28,810 nucleotides of DNA from Sphingomonadales bacterium UBA6157 (lineage in GTDB: Bacteria > Pseudomonadota > Alphaproteobacteria > Sphingomonadales > Sphingomonadaceae), in NCBI GenBank assembly GCA_002423025.1, contig DIUN01000033.1:22786-51595 (forward strand). The letters are read 5' to 3'. Made by a program: the position numbers and the translations under genes. Numbering within the stretch: the stretch's first letter is position 1; each line of letters starts with the position of its first letter. Positions 15,649 through 23,050 of this stretch are shown piece by piece. The notes below the pieces were generated by a model. It saw nothing but the letters and a program-made list of their open reading frames with translations. It did not search any database and was not told the origin of the DNA.

Positions 15649-16616
15649 CCGTGCATGTCGATCACGCGGCCAAGGCCGGCGGCAGTGGCGGCGCGGAGCA
15701 CGACATCAGCAGCGGCAAGGTCTTGCGCGGTGACGCCAAGGGACTTGTAGACGGTGATCGCGGCGGCGCTGCTGCGGCAGGGCGCGTGGCCAAGCAAAAG
15801 TTCACCGATTTCGCCGCGGATATGCTCGGGTGTGACAACGCCTTCAGCGATGGCAGAGCGGAGTTCCCCGGCTGCGGCCAGCGCCGCCTCCCGGTAGTCG
15901 ACATAATATTCACTCATCGCCACCAATGCGGTATCGGCTTCGGCAGTAGTCGGGATAGCGGAGCCGACGAGGTTGATGTGCGTTCCCGGGCGCAGCATCG
16001 CGCCATGCAGGATCGGCTCTGCGGCGGGGGTTGTGGTGCAGACGATATCGGCTTCTGCGACCGCTTCCGCCACGCTTTCTGCGACGCTGGCGGGCCGACC
16101 GAGGCTGGCCGCGAATGCGGTGGCGCGCTCAGCCGATCGGCCCCAGATGGTGATGCTTTTTATCTTACGCACGGCGGCGATGGCGGTGATGTGGCGCCGA
16201 GCCTGCTCGCCACAGCCGAGGATGGCGAGGTGCGCTGCGTCTGGCCGAGCCAGCGCATCTGTCGCCAGCGCCGACGCGGCGGCGGTGCGGATGGCAGTGA
16301 GGCTACCGCCCTCGATGATGGCGAGAAGCAAGCCGGTTGCGGCATCGAACAACTGCATCGTGCCGACATGGCTACCATGTGGGCTGCTGGGCGGGTGGAC
16401 GAACTTCGAGACGGTCTTGAGGCCAAACAGGGGAGGGTGGGCAATGTAGCCCGGCATGACCGCCATCTTGCCCGGTGCATCGGGGATGTTCATAAACTGG
16501 CGCAGCGGCAGCACGACCTCGCGGCGCGACACCTGGATCATGGCGCTGCGCATCGCGGTGATGGCGGCGGGCATGGGAAGCAGCGCTTCGACCTCGGCTG
16601 CGGAGATGACGAGCAT
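15645..16616 (-). CDS. Ornithine cyclodeaminase/mu-crystallin family protein
   Basis: A 323-residue protein of the OCD/mu-crystallin family, NAD(P)-dependent enzymes acting on amino or imino acids. Lys67 (LFGLKTV) and Arg110 (SLTAIRTAAAS) are the usual carboxylate-binding residues. The Rossmann motif is LAILGCGEQARRH at 130-142, and ITVYKSLGVTAQDLAAADVV is the typical C-terminal block. The segment that carries the catalytic Asp in true ornithine cyclodeaminase (GxD-PGK) reads GSAIPTTAE here, so ornithine is unlikely to be the substrate. Imine (ketimine) reduction or alanine-dehydrogenase-like chemistry is more plausible. It suggests a C-N bond in the substrate or an intermediate. It lies 8 bases after the cupin gene. 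Confidence 0.88.
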   Translation of the reverse strand: MLVISAAEVEALLPMPAAITAMRSAMIQVSRREVVLPLRQFMNIPDAPGKMAVMPGYIAHPPLFGLKTVSKFVHPPSSPHGSHVGTMQLFDAATGLLLAIIEGGSLTAIRTAAASALATDALARPDAAHLAILGCGEQARRHITAIAAVRKIKSITIWGRSAERATAFAASLGRPASVAESVAEAVAEADIVCTTTPAAEPILHGAMLRPGTHINLVGSAIPTTAEADTALVAMSEYYVDYREAALAAAGELRSAIAEGVVTPEHIRGEIGELLLGHAPCRSSAAAITVYKSLGVTAQDLAAADVVLRAATAAGLGRVIDMHG

Positions 16617-16624
16617 AGCGCAGC

Positions 16625-17125
16625 TCAGCGCGGCTTGGGCGGCACGAAACGCAGCTTGGCCTGCACTTCACCCACATCATCCGGGCGAGCAAAGGGTTCC
16701 GGCATTGGCTCGCCAGCAGCGCGAGGCCGGCCGATGGCGGCAAACCAGTCTTCAAGGCCAGGCGGCATGAAAACCCAGAAGATCTTCATGTCCGTGCTGC
16801 CGGTGTTGACCAGGAAATGCCGGGCGTGGCGGCCAAAAAGCACAGTGCTGCCAGGCACCAGATCATAGGTCGTGTCTTCGATCGTGCAGGTGCCGGTGCC
16901 CTCATGGATGAACAGCAGCTCATGGTTGCGCTGGTGGCCATGCTCGCGAACGCTGCAACCCGGCGGCAACACCTGAAGGCCTGAGGAAAAGCCGTCATAA
17001 GGCGTGTTTTCCGGTGAGAGCGCCACTGACACATGGCCGCGGGATGGCAGCGGCTGCCACCAGCTTGGCGCTTCATCGGGGCCGATAACAGCGGACCAGC
17101 GGCCGAAGTTCGGATCCTCGCTCAT
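16625..17125 (-). CDS. Single-domain cupin protein
   Basis: A 166-residue cupin. Motif 1 is complete, G-x5-H62-x-H64-x4-E69-x6-G, and motif 2 supplies His103 (HARHFLVN), giving a 3-His/1-Glu metal site. In catabolic operons such cupins may be dioxygenases, isomerases or ring-modifying enzymes; none can be selected here. The N-terminus NFGRWSAVIGPDEAPSWWQPLPSRGHV is unusually Trp-rich and may form the pocket. It overlaps the upstream hydrolase gene by ATGA at 17122-17125, showing tight coupling. A regulatory role is less likely since no DNA-binding domain is attached. Confidence 0.85.
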   Translation of the reverse strand: MSEDPNFGRWSAVIGPDEAPSWWQPLPSRGHVSVALSPENTPYDGFSSGLQVLPPGCSVREHGHQRNHELLFIHEGTGTCTIEDTTYDLVPGSTVLFGRHARHFLVNTGSTDMKIFWVFMPPGLEDWFAAIGRPRAAGEPMPEPFARPDDVGEVQAKLRFVPPKPR

Positions 17126-17913
17126 GCGGCGAGGAACGCGGCAAGGCGGCTACGGAAGTCTTCCGGGACTGTCACGGGCGCGAAGTGGTTGCCGGCGGGC
17201 ATCACCTCGAAGCGGGCGCCGGGGATGAGGCTGGCCAGTTCCTCTGAAAGCGGCAGAGGTGTGATCCCATCATCACGGGCGCAGATCACCAGCGTCTCGG
17301 CAGTGATGCCGGGCACCTTGGCGCGCAGGTCATGCGATGTGACGGCGTCCATCCGCTCCATTTCGACATCGGTGCCGGCGAAGCTTGCCAGCCGCGCCTT
17401 GATACCGGCGCGCATCGCCTCATGGTTCTGCATCGCCCACCAGCCAGGGTTTCCGAGTAGATTGCCTTGCAGCATGTACGCCTCGGGACCGCAGTTTTGC
17501 AGCACCTGCTTGCGCAGCGCGAACAACTCCAGGAACGCCGGGTGCGGTCCAGCCCAACTGGCGGAAAGCACAAGCTTTTCCACCCGCTCAGGCGAATGCA
17601 CGGCGATGTGTTGGGCGATGGCGCCTCCGAGCGAATGGCCAACAACATGGGCCTTGGCGATTCCCAGCCTGCCGAGCAGCGCCACCGCATCATTGGCCAG
17701 TACGGCGACGGTGGTGTGGATGTCGGACGGCAGGCTATCGCCGGTCTTGCGATGGTCGAAGCTGAGGCAATCGAAGCGATCGGCGAAATGCGCCATCGTG
17801 CCGCTCCAGAAGTCTGCCCGGCCACCAAGTCCCACGAGCAGCAGCAGCGGTGGGCCTACACCGCGCCGCACGATATGAAGGCGCGTGTCGGAAACGTCGA
17901 GAAGGTCGCTCAT
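17122..17913 (-). CDS. Alpha/beta hydrolase with complete triad
   Basis: A 263-residue alpha/beta hydrolase with the nucleophile elbow GHSLGG (Ser94), acid Asp214 or Asp215 (CARDDGITPL), and His243 (AGNHFAP). The family pattern is like RutD, 3-oxoadipate enol-lactonase and meta-cleavage hydrolases; it could open a lactone or cleave an ester or C-C bond. It overlaps both neighbours by ATGA (17910-17913 with the methyltransferase, 17122-17125 with the cupin). Unlike the second alpha/beta protein of this operon, its triad is intact, so the two are not redundant copies. Confidence 0.9.
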   Translation of the reverse strand: MSDLLDVSDTRLHIVRRGVGPPLLLLVGLGGRADFWSGTMAHFADRFDCLSFDHRKTGDSLPSDIHTTVAVLANDAVALLGRLGIAKAHVVGHSLGGAIAQHIAVHSPERVEKLVLSASWAGPHPAFLELFALRKQVLQNCGPEAYMLQGNLLGNPGWWAMQNHEAMRAGIKARLASFAGTDVEMERMDAVTSHDLRAKVPGITAETLVICARDDGITPLPLSEELASLIPGARFEVMPAGNHFAPVTVPEDFRSRLAAFLAA

Positions 17914-18992
17914 TTACGGGTGGCGACGATGGATTGCAGGAAGCTGTTGCTGCTGACTGGGCCATCGCTGACAGCAAAGCCGGCATCGGCCAGCATGGCG
18001 CGGAAATCACTGTGGACGAAATCCGGTGAATAGGGCTCGCAATTGTCCCTGCTATCATAGTCGATCATGAAGCGGAAGGCGGGCGGCAACTGCCTGCCGG
18101 CGCTGGGAAATTCGAAGATGACGAAATTGCCGCCCGGTCGCAGGACGCGGTGTACCTCGGCCAGCACTTTGGGAATGATGGCAATGGGCAGCTCGTGAAA
18201 GAGGATATAAGCAAAAACCAGATCGAAATGCCCGTCCGCGAACGGCATATCTTCCGCCAGCGCCTGGATGAAGTTCACCGGAACGCCCTGTGAAGCCGCG
18301 CGGGCATGAGCGTAGCGCACCATTGGTGCACCCACATCAAGGCCCCAAATCTCGGCCTGCGGGAAGCGGCCCTTCAGCTTGATTGTGCCCTGGCCGACAG
18401 AGCAGCCAAGATCGAGTACATTCGTTACCTTGCCATCTGCTGGAGCGGCGGCTTTCTCAGCCAGTTCGGCGTGCAGTTCGTCCTGGTCGTTGCCGCCCTG
18501 GTAAAACACTTTGGTGCCATAGTGATAAACGATGCCGCCGATCGGATCATCGGTGTAGCCGCCTGGCTGGAGATGGATTTCCCGCCGTGCGTAGTCCGGC
18601 ACCACGAACGCCGGATCGATTACAAGCTTGCCGGGACCGGCACCTGCGGCCACATCGAGCCGGGCAATTTGGTTCGCGCCTTGCTGGGCAAAGCTGGCGC
18701 GCGTGCGCCGCCACATCATCTCCTGCTGCGAGCGCATGAAGCGCTGCCAGGTTGGCACCACGGGCGCTTGGGCGAAGGCCGCCTGGATGACGGGCAAGGG
18801 TAGAGTGTCATCATCGATCGGCAGGCCCTGCGCCATCATGCGGGCATGGCCTGCCTCTGCCATCGCCGGGAACATCTTTGTCAGCAGCACATCGCGGAAT
18901 GCTTCGAGAAACTCGAGGTAAGATTCATCCGCCAGCCCGGTCGGCCTGGGAAGCACGCCGATATCGCCGCGCTGGCTCATGCTTTCACTCAT
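17910..18992 (-). CDS. Class-I SAM-dependent methyltransferase with long N-terminal region
   Basis: A 360-residue protein whose C-terminal half is a class-I methyltransferase. Motif I VLDLGCSVGQG is at about 192-202, acidic Asp219 (IWGLDVG) follows, then QALAEDMPFADGHFDLVFAY and VLRPGGNFVIFEFP. The first 190 residues are not a recognised domain; they are Met/Gln-rich and largely helical by eye, containing TWQRFMRSQQEMMWRRT. The acceptor is unknown. A methyltransferase in a catabolic operon may protect an intermediate or, run in a salvage direction, accept a methyl group. It is flanked by ATGA overlaps on both sides, the upstream partner being the small 112-residue protein, which may be its subunit. 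Confidence 0.88.
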   Translation of the reverse strand: MSESMSQRGDIGVLPRPTGLADESYLEFLEAFRDVLLTKMFPAMAEAGHARMMAQGLPIDDDTLPLPVIQAAFAQAPVVPTWQRFMRSQQEMMWRRTRASFAQQGANQIARLDVAAGAGPGKLVIDPAFVVPDYARREIHLQPGGYTDDPIGGIVYHYGTKVFYQGGNDQDELHAELAEKAAAPADGKVTNVLDLGCSVGQGTIKLKGRFPQAEIWGLDVGAPMVRYAHARAASQGVPVNFIQALAEDMPFADGHFDLVFAYILFHELPIAIIPKVLAEVHRVLRPGGNFVIFEFPSAGRQLPPAFRFMIDYDSRDNCEPYSPDFVHSDFRAMLADAGFAVSDGPVSSNSFLQSIVATRK

Positions 18993-19327
18993 GCCTTGGG
19001 TTCCACTGCCATGTCATTTGTATCGGTGCGACGCAGGAAACCGGCGAGCAGGCGGGCGACATACGCCTCGCGCATGGCCTTGCGGGCTGCGATCTCGGCT
19101 GGATCAGGCCGGTGCGCCTCGATGAGCGCTGCCGCATCAATGCCCTGCGCCGCCAGCACCGTTTCAAGCACCTGCTGGCGATCTCGGATTGTCCAAACTT
19201 CGGCGGATAGCTCCATGAAGGCTTCGAGCAGATTGTCGATCACCACGGAATCGAAATAGACCGGGCCGCGATCGTTGATCTCTTGGCCGATCGGGGGCAG
19301 CACGCCGTCAGATTGCATCTTGTCCAT
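18989..19327 (-). CDS. Small protein of unknown function, first gene of the catabolic operon
   Basis: About 112 residues beginning MDKMQSDGVLPPIGQE. It is soluble, mostly helical by eye and rich in Glu/Arg/Ala, with the core DNLLEAFMELSAEVWTIRDRQ and a charged C-terminus. I do not recognise the family. The ATGA overlap with the methyltransferase (18989-18992) suggests coupled translation and perhaps a stoichiometric partner. The start is uncertain: no clear ribosome site precedes 19327, and other Met codons lie 3 codons downstream and 10 codons upstream. The frame extends further upstream to 19549, but that part crosses the LysR start and is not believed. The promoter is the shared divergent region with the LysR gene. 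Confidence 0.75.
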   Translation of the reverse strand: MDKMQSDGVLPPIGQEINDRGPVYFDSVVIDNLLEAFMELSAEVWTIRDRQQVLETVLAAQGIDAAALIEAHRPDPAEIAARKAMREAYVARLLAGFLRRTDTNDMAVEPKA

Positions 19328-19347
19328 AATATTAAGCTGCCGCCAAC

Positions 19348-19361
19348 TGCCATGCATGGCA
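19348..19361. promoter_or_regulatory. 14-bp palindrome in the LysR/operon divergent region
   Basis: TGCCATGCATGGCA is a perfect palindrome 21 bases upstream of the leftward operon start. Its centre is about 36 bases from the centre of the CATA-N9-TATGG dyad. LysR regulators often bind a recognition site and a second, weaker activation site a few helical turns apart, and this may be the latter. Confidence 0.4.
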
Positions 19362-19381
19362 ATTCGATTTTCAAGCAACTT

Positions 19382-19400
19382 GCATAGACGCTGTGTATGG
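19382..19400. promoter_or_regulatory. Candidate LysR operator between the eight-gene operon and lysR
   Basis: GCATAGACGCTGTGTATGG: an imperfect dyad with CATA and TATG arms 9 bases apart, containing T-N11-A. It lies between the operon start (19327) and the LysR start (19440), the classical place for a LysR autoregulatory site. CATAGACGC(G/T)G(C/T)GTATGGC is shared with the site at 25296-25314 with only two differences. Confidence 0.65.
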
Positions 19401-19439
19401 CAGCTTGCGCTACCACCGCGGCGCGATAAGCTGGGCGGC

Positions 19440-20366
19440 ATGGAACTCCGACATCTTCGCCATTTCGCCGCCGTTGTGGACTCGGGCAATCTTTCAAAGG
19501 CTGCCGAGCGGGTCTTCATCAGCCAACCGGCGCTCACCCGCAGCATCAAGAATCTTGAGGACCTGGTCGGCGCGGTGCTCCTGGAGCGGCGGCCACGTGG
19601 CGTTGTACCAACGCCGGCGGGCGATGCGCTCTATCGATATGCCCGGCTGATGCTCAATGAGGCCGTCCGCGCCCGTGCAGAGGTGAGGGCGGTACAGGCC
19701 GGCGCCAAGGGTGAACTGGCTGTGGGAATAGCCGCGATGTTCTCGGATCATATTGTTGATCGTGCCGTCGCCGCTGTTTGTGGCGCCGGCAAGGAAGTGG
19801 CGCTCACCGTGACGCAAGGCTTTCTTGAGGAACTGGTGGAAGCACTGCGCGATGGTCGTCTCGATGTGATATTTTCGAATCTTTCCAATATGCAGTTGCC
19901 CGATGATGTGGCTGTGGAGCCGATCATGGATGTGAAGGCGTATATCTATGCCGGCGCCGCTCACGCGCTCGCCGGCAAGCGCGGCATAGACAAGCCGGCA
20001 CTGCTCGATCAGCGCTGGGTGGTGGTGGATCAGCCTCATATGCGGGATTTTCTCGATCATTATTTTTCGGCCGATGGCCTGGCCACGCCGGATTATGTGG
20101 TGCGGACCAATTCGCTCAATCTCATCCGATCGCTGGTCGCCAACGGCGGCTTTATCGGCATCCTGCCCGAGCATGTCATCCAGCGGCGCACCCGGCGCGG
20201 CGAGGTCAAGCGGCTCGATGTGCCGGGGGTTCCGGTGGTTCGCAAAGCCGGGCTGATCACCCGCAAATCCATGCCGAACCGTCCAGTGGTGGATATGTTC
20301 ATCGCGGAGGTGCGAGCTGCCTGTTCTGGAGATGCATTTGGCGCATGGGAAATGCCCATCGATTGA
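19440..20366 (+). CDS. LysR-type transcriptional regulator
   Basis: A 308-residue LTTR. The N-terminal winged helix-turn-helix spans about residues 3-62 (MELRHLRHFAAVVDSGNLSKAAERVFISQPALTRSIKNLE). An effector-binding domain with two alpha/beta subdomains follows to residue ~295. The start ATG at 19440 fits the family exactly; a frame extending to 19275 has no support. It is divergent from the eight-gene operon, with the candidate operator in between, so it most likely controls that operon and itself. It may also act at 25.3 kb and 10.5 kb, where similar dyads occur. The inducer is probably the substrate or an early intermediate. Downstream, after 71 bases, lie the PhyH and GMC genes, which may be read from the same promoter. 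Confidence 0.93.
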   Translation: MELRHLRHFAAVVDSGNLSKAAERVFISQPALTRSIKNLEDLVGAVLLERRPRGVVPTPAGDALYRYARLMLNEAVRARAEVRAVQAGAKGELAVGIAAMFSDHIVDRAVAAVCGAGKEVALTVTQGFLEELVEALRDGRLDVIFSNLSNMQLPDDVAVEPIMDVKAYIYAGAAHALAGKRGIDKPALLDQRWVVVDQPHMRDFLDHYFSADGLATPDYVVRTNSLNLIRSLVANGGFIGILPEHVIQRRTRRGEVKRLDVPGVPVVRKAGLITRKSMPNRPVVDMFIAEVRAACSGDAFGAWEMPID

Positions 20367-20437
20367 TTTGAAGTTATGTCGGAAAGCGGTGATTTTGGCG
20401 TTGCCGCTGCTGTTGCGGTTTCATTCGCAGGTTCCCC

Positions 20438-21388
20438 ATGCCGTTCAATTCGCAGCCGCTGCGCCCTGTCACCGATGAGGATGCCGAAACTTATGCGCGG
20501 GATGGCGTGGTCTGCCTGCGCAACGTGTTCGACCCAGAGTGGCTCAAGGCGATGGAAGGCCCGGCCCGACGTCTGCTGATCGACAAGGAAGACTTCGGCC
20601 TGCTGCCGAACAATCCGGGTCGATACATGGCCCGCACAATTCCCGAATTCCGACGCTTCGTATTTGAGTCGCCGGTGGGCGAGGCTGCGGCCAAGGCACT
20701 TGGCTCTAAGACAGCGCGGTTCTTCTTTGACGAGATTTTCGCCAAGAAGCCGCAATCCACCGACAAGACGATCTGGCACAATGATCGGATGGGTTGGCCC
20801 GTCACGTCCGAGACAACAATGGTGCCTTCGCTGTGGATTCCGCTGACCCCAATCACCAAAGCCAATAGCCTGGAGGTCATCGCGCAGACCCAGCACCACG
20901 AGGCGAAATATTGGCTCTTCAGCCCCAACGCCCGCAAGATGATCCGGCCTGAGGGGCGGCTGCCGCACCCGGATGGCGAGGCGCTGCGCGCCGACCCAGC
21001 CTATGCAGGCCGTTTCCTGACCTGGGACATGAACGTGGGAGACATGCTGGTCGTTCATCCATGGGCTCTGCATTATTCCCACGGCAACCCAACCGATGAT
21101 TGGCGGATAGCGCTTTCGGTTCGGGTGTTCGGAGACGATGTGCGCTGGTGCCCGCGGCCGGATTGCCTGAATATTGCTGGCGTCAGCTTTGACGAGATGA
21201 TCGAGGGCGAAGAGCCGGGTGGCGACCTTTTCCCGCTGCTATGGTCGGAGGATGGCCGCCGTGACGATGACAGCCGTTATCCGCGCGGCTTTGCTACCAA
21301 CTGGGCAGGCAAGCGTCGTGACGATGTGAACGAATATGAGACGTTCCAGAAGCTCCACTCCCAGACCGCGCCAGCTGGCGTGGCCTGA
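20438..21388 (+). CDS. Phytanoyl-CoA dioxygenase (PhyH) family Fe(II)/2-oxoglutarate oxygenase
   Basis: A 316-residue PhyH-type oxygenase. The iron facial triad is His114 and Asp116 (WHNDRMGW), plus a distal His in the block HPWALHYSHGN (residues 207-217, most likely His212). Arg223 or Arg229 would hold 2-oxoglutarate. The family hydroxylates or demethylates small molecules at unactivated carbons. It stops 3 bases before the GMC gene, so the two are co-transcribed and may act in sequence (hydroxylation, then alcohol oxidation). The substrate is unknown. No signal peptide is seen. Confidence 0.88.
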   Translation: MPFNSQPLRPVTDEDAETYARDGVVCLRNVFDPEWLKAMEGPARRLLIDKEDFGLLPNNPGRYMARTIPEFRRFVFESPVGEAAAKALGSKTARFFFDEIFAKKPQSTDKTIWHNDRMGWPVTSETTMVPSLWIPLTPITKANSLEVIAQTQHHEAKYWLFSPNARKMIRPEGRLPHPDGEALRADPAYAGRFLTWDMNVGDMLVVHPWALHYSHGNPTDDWRIALSVRVFGDDVRWCPRPDCLNIAGVSFDEMIEGEEPGGDLFPLLWSEDGRRDDDSRYPRGFATNWAGKRRDDVNEYETFQKLHSQTAPAGVA

Positions 21389-21391
21389 GGC

Positions 21392-22984
21392 ATGGAAGGC
21401 AATTTCGATGTCATCATCGTCGGTGCCGGTTCTGCGGGTTGTGCGCTTGCGGCGCGGCTGAGCGAGGACCCTCGGTGCCGCGTGCTGTTGCTTGAAGCTG
21501 GCGGCAAGGATCGCGATCCAGCAATTCACATCCCCGCCGGCATTGTGCGGCTGATCGGCAACCCGAAGGTTGATTGGTCGCATCTGGCAGAGCCGGACGC
21601 TTCGCGTGACGGCAAGGTGGACCTTTGGCCGGCCGGCAAGGTGCTGGGCGGCTCCTCCTCGATCAACGGCATGCTGTTCGTGCGTGGGGCGCGGGCGGAT
21701 TATGATGGCTGGGCAGCGGCTGGCAACAGCGGCTGGAGCTTTGCCGATGTGCTGCCTTATTTCCGCCGGATGGAGGCCAGCAGTATTGGTGGCCAGTGGC
21801 GTGGCGCACTGGGGCCGCTGCACGTCGGGCCGCTGCGTACCACCCATCCATTGGGCGATGCCTTTCTGGCAGCGTCCGAGGCGGCTGGGCTTGCGGCCAA
21901 CCCGGATTACAATGGCGAGACGCAGGAGGGGGTTTCCGCGCCGCAGGTGACGCAACACAACGGTCGGCGCTGGAGCGCGGCGCGGGCCTATCTGGGTGCT
22001 GCGGCGAAGCGAACGAACCTGGCTATTGTTACCCATGCCGAAGTGCAACGGATCATCATTGATGGGGGCCGGGCCGTGGGCGTTGCCTACACCCAAGGTG
22101 GACAGGCCCGGCAGGTGATGGCCGGGCAGGAGGTGCTGATGTGCGCCGGAGCGCTGGCGACTCCGAAGCTGCTGATGCTCTCCGGCATCGGGCCGGCGGC
22201 GGAACTGCGCCAGCACGGCATTGCAGTGCAGCTCGATGCGCCTGGCGTGGGCCAGAACCTTGGCGAGCATCCCAACGCCAATATGAGTTGGGACGTGACG
22301 CAGCGCACCTACAACATGGAAGCCACCGGCTTTCGCATGGCGTTGGCCCTGGCGCGCTGGGGGCTGACCAGAAGCGGCCCGGCGGCCAGTCCTTATCCGC
22401 ACGGCGTGGCGTTCTTCCGATCCTCGCCCGAAGTCGTTTCACCAGACATCCAGCTGATGTTCGGTCCATTCGCCTTTGCCTTTTCTCCCGAGGGCGTGGT
22501 GCCATATCGCAAACCGGCGGTGACGGTAGTGGCGGCGCTGAATTATCCTCGCGCCCGGGGGCAGCTGCGCTTGCGCTCGGCAGACCCGCGCGATCTGCCG
22601 ATCATCGATCACCAGTTGCTCGGGCATCCCGATGATGTGGCGCGGCTGACCGGTGCCTGTCGTTTCGTGCGGAAAATCTTCGAGCAACCACCACTGGCTG
22701 CCGCCATCACTGGTGAGCGTCTGCCAGGGTTGGGCTGCGAGAGCGATGCCGATTGGGCGGCACATCTGCGAGCTACGACCTTCCTTGGCTACCACCCCGT
22801 CGGCACCTGCGCGATGGGGCCGGAGGGCGTGGTGGACAATCGGCTGAAGCTGCGCGGACTCGATGGACTACGGGTAGCGGATGCCTCGATCATCCCGGCG
22901 CCGATTTCGGGGAACACCAATGCCGCGGCGATCATGATCGGTGAGAAAGCAGCGGATCTGGTGGCGGCGGACGGGCGGGGCTGA
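21392..22984 (+). CDS. GMC-family FAD oxidoreductase (choline dehydrogenase-like)
   Basis: A 530-residue glucose-methanol-choline flavoprotein. The FAD site is GAGSAG (11-16), followed by the acid of the second strand (LLLEAGG). GMC signature 1 reads GKVLGGSSSINGMLFVRG. The active-site pair is His468 (YHPVGTCAMG) and an Asn near 508-510 (SGNTNAAA). It oxidises a primary or secondary alcohol, passing electrons to oxygen or a membrane acceptor. Placed 3 bases after the PhyH gene. There is no signal peptide, so it is cytoplasmic or peripherally membrane bound. Confidence 0.92.
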   Translation: MEGNFDVIIVGAGSAGCALAARLSEDPRCRVLLLEAGGKDRDPAIHIPAGIVRLIGNPKVDWSHLAEPDASRDGKVDLWPAGKVLGGSSSINGMLFVRGARADYDGWAAAGNSGWSFADVLPYFRRMEASSIGGQWRGALGPLHVGPLRTTHPLGDAFLAASEAAGLAANPDYNGETQEGVSAPQVTQHNGRRWSAARAYLGAAAKRTNLAIVTHAEVQRIIIDGGRAVGVAYTQGGQARQVMAGQEVLMCAGALATPKLLMLSGIGPAAELRQHGIAVQLDAPGVGQNLGEHPNANMSWDVTQRTYNMEATGFRMALALARWGLTRSGPAASPYPHGVAFFRSSPEVVSPDIQLMFGPFAFAFSPEGVVPYRKPAVTVVAALNYPRARGQLRLRSADPRDLPIIDHQLLGHPDDVARLTGACRFVRKIFEQPPLAAAITGERLPGLGCESDADWAAHLRATTFLGYHPVGTCAMGPEGVVDNRLKLRGLDGLRVADASIIPAPISGNTNAAAIMIGEKAADLVAADGRG

Positions 22985-23050
22985 GAGGCAGGCTTGCTGC
23001 TCAGGCCGTCCGAGTCACATCTGCTATTCGGAGGGGCCAACCGGACGGGT

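Noticed and set aside
15615..16868. Long plus-strand open frame opposite the OCD and cupin genes
   Set aside because: Low-complexity Gly/Arg/Asp translation with no motif; both genes on the minus strand show complete family signatures.
21239..22402. Long minus-strand open frame opposite the GMC gene
   Set aside because: The translation is His/Arg/Pro-rich without any family motif, and the plus strand carries a complete GMC oxidoreductase and PhyH end.
23006..23048. Inverted repeat CCGTCCG/CGGACGG between the GMC and lyase stops as a terminator
   Set aside because: The 29-base loop and lack of a T-run make it weak; it could easily be chance in GC-rich DNA.
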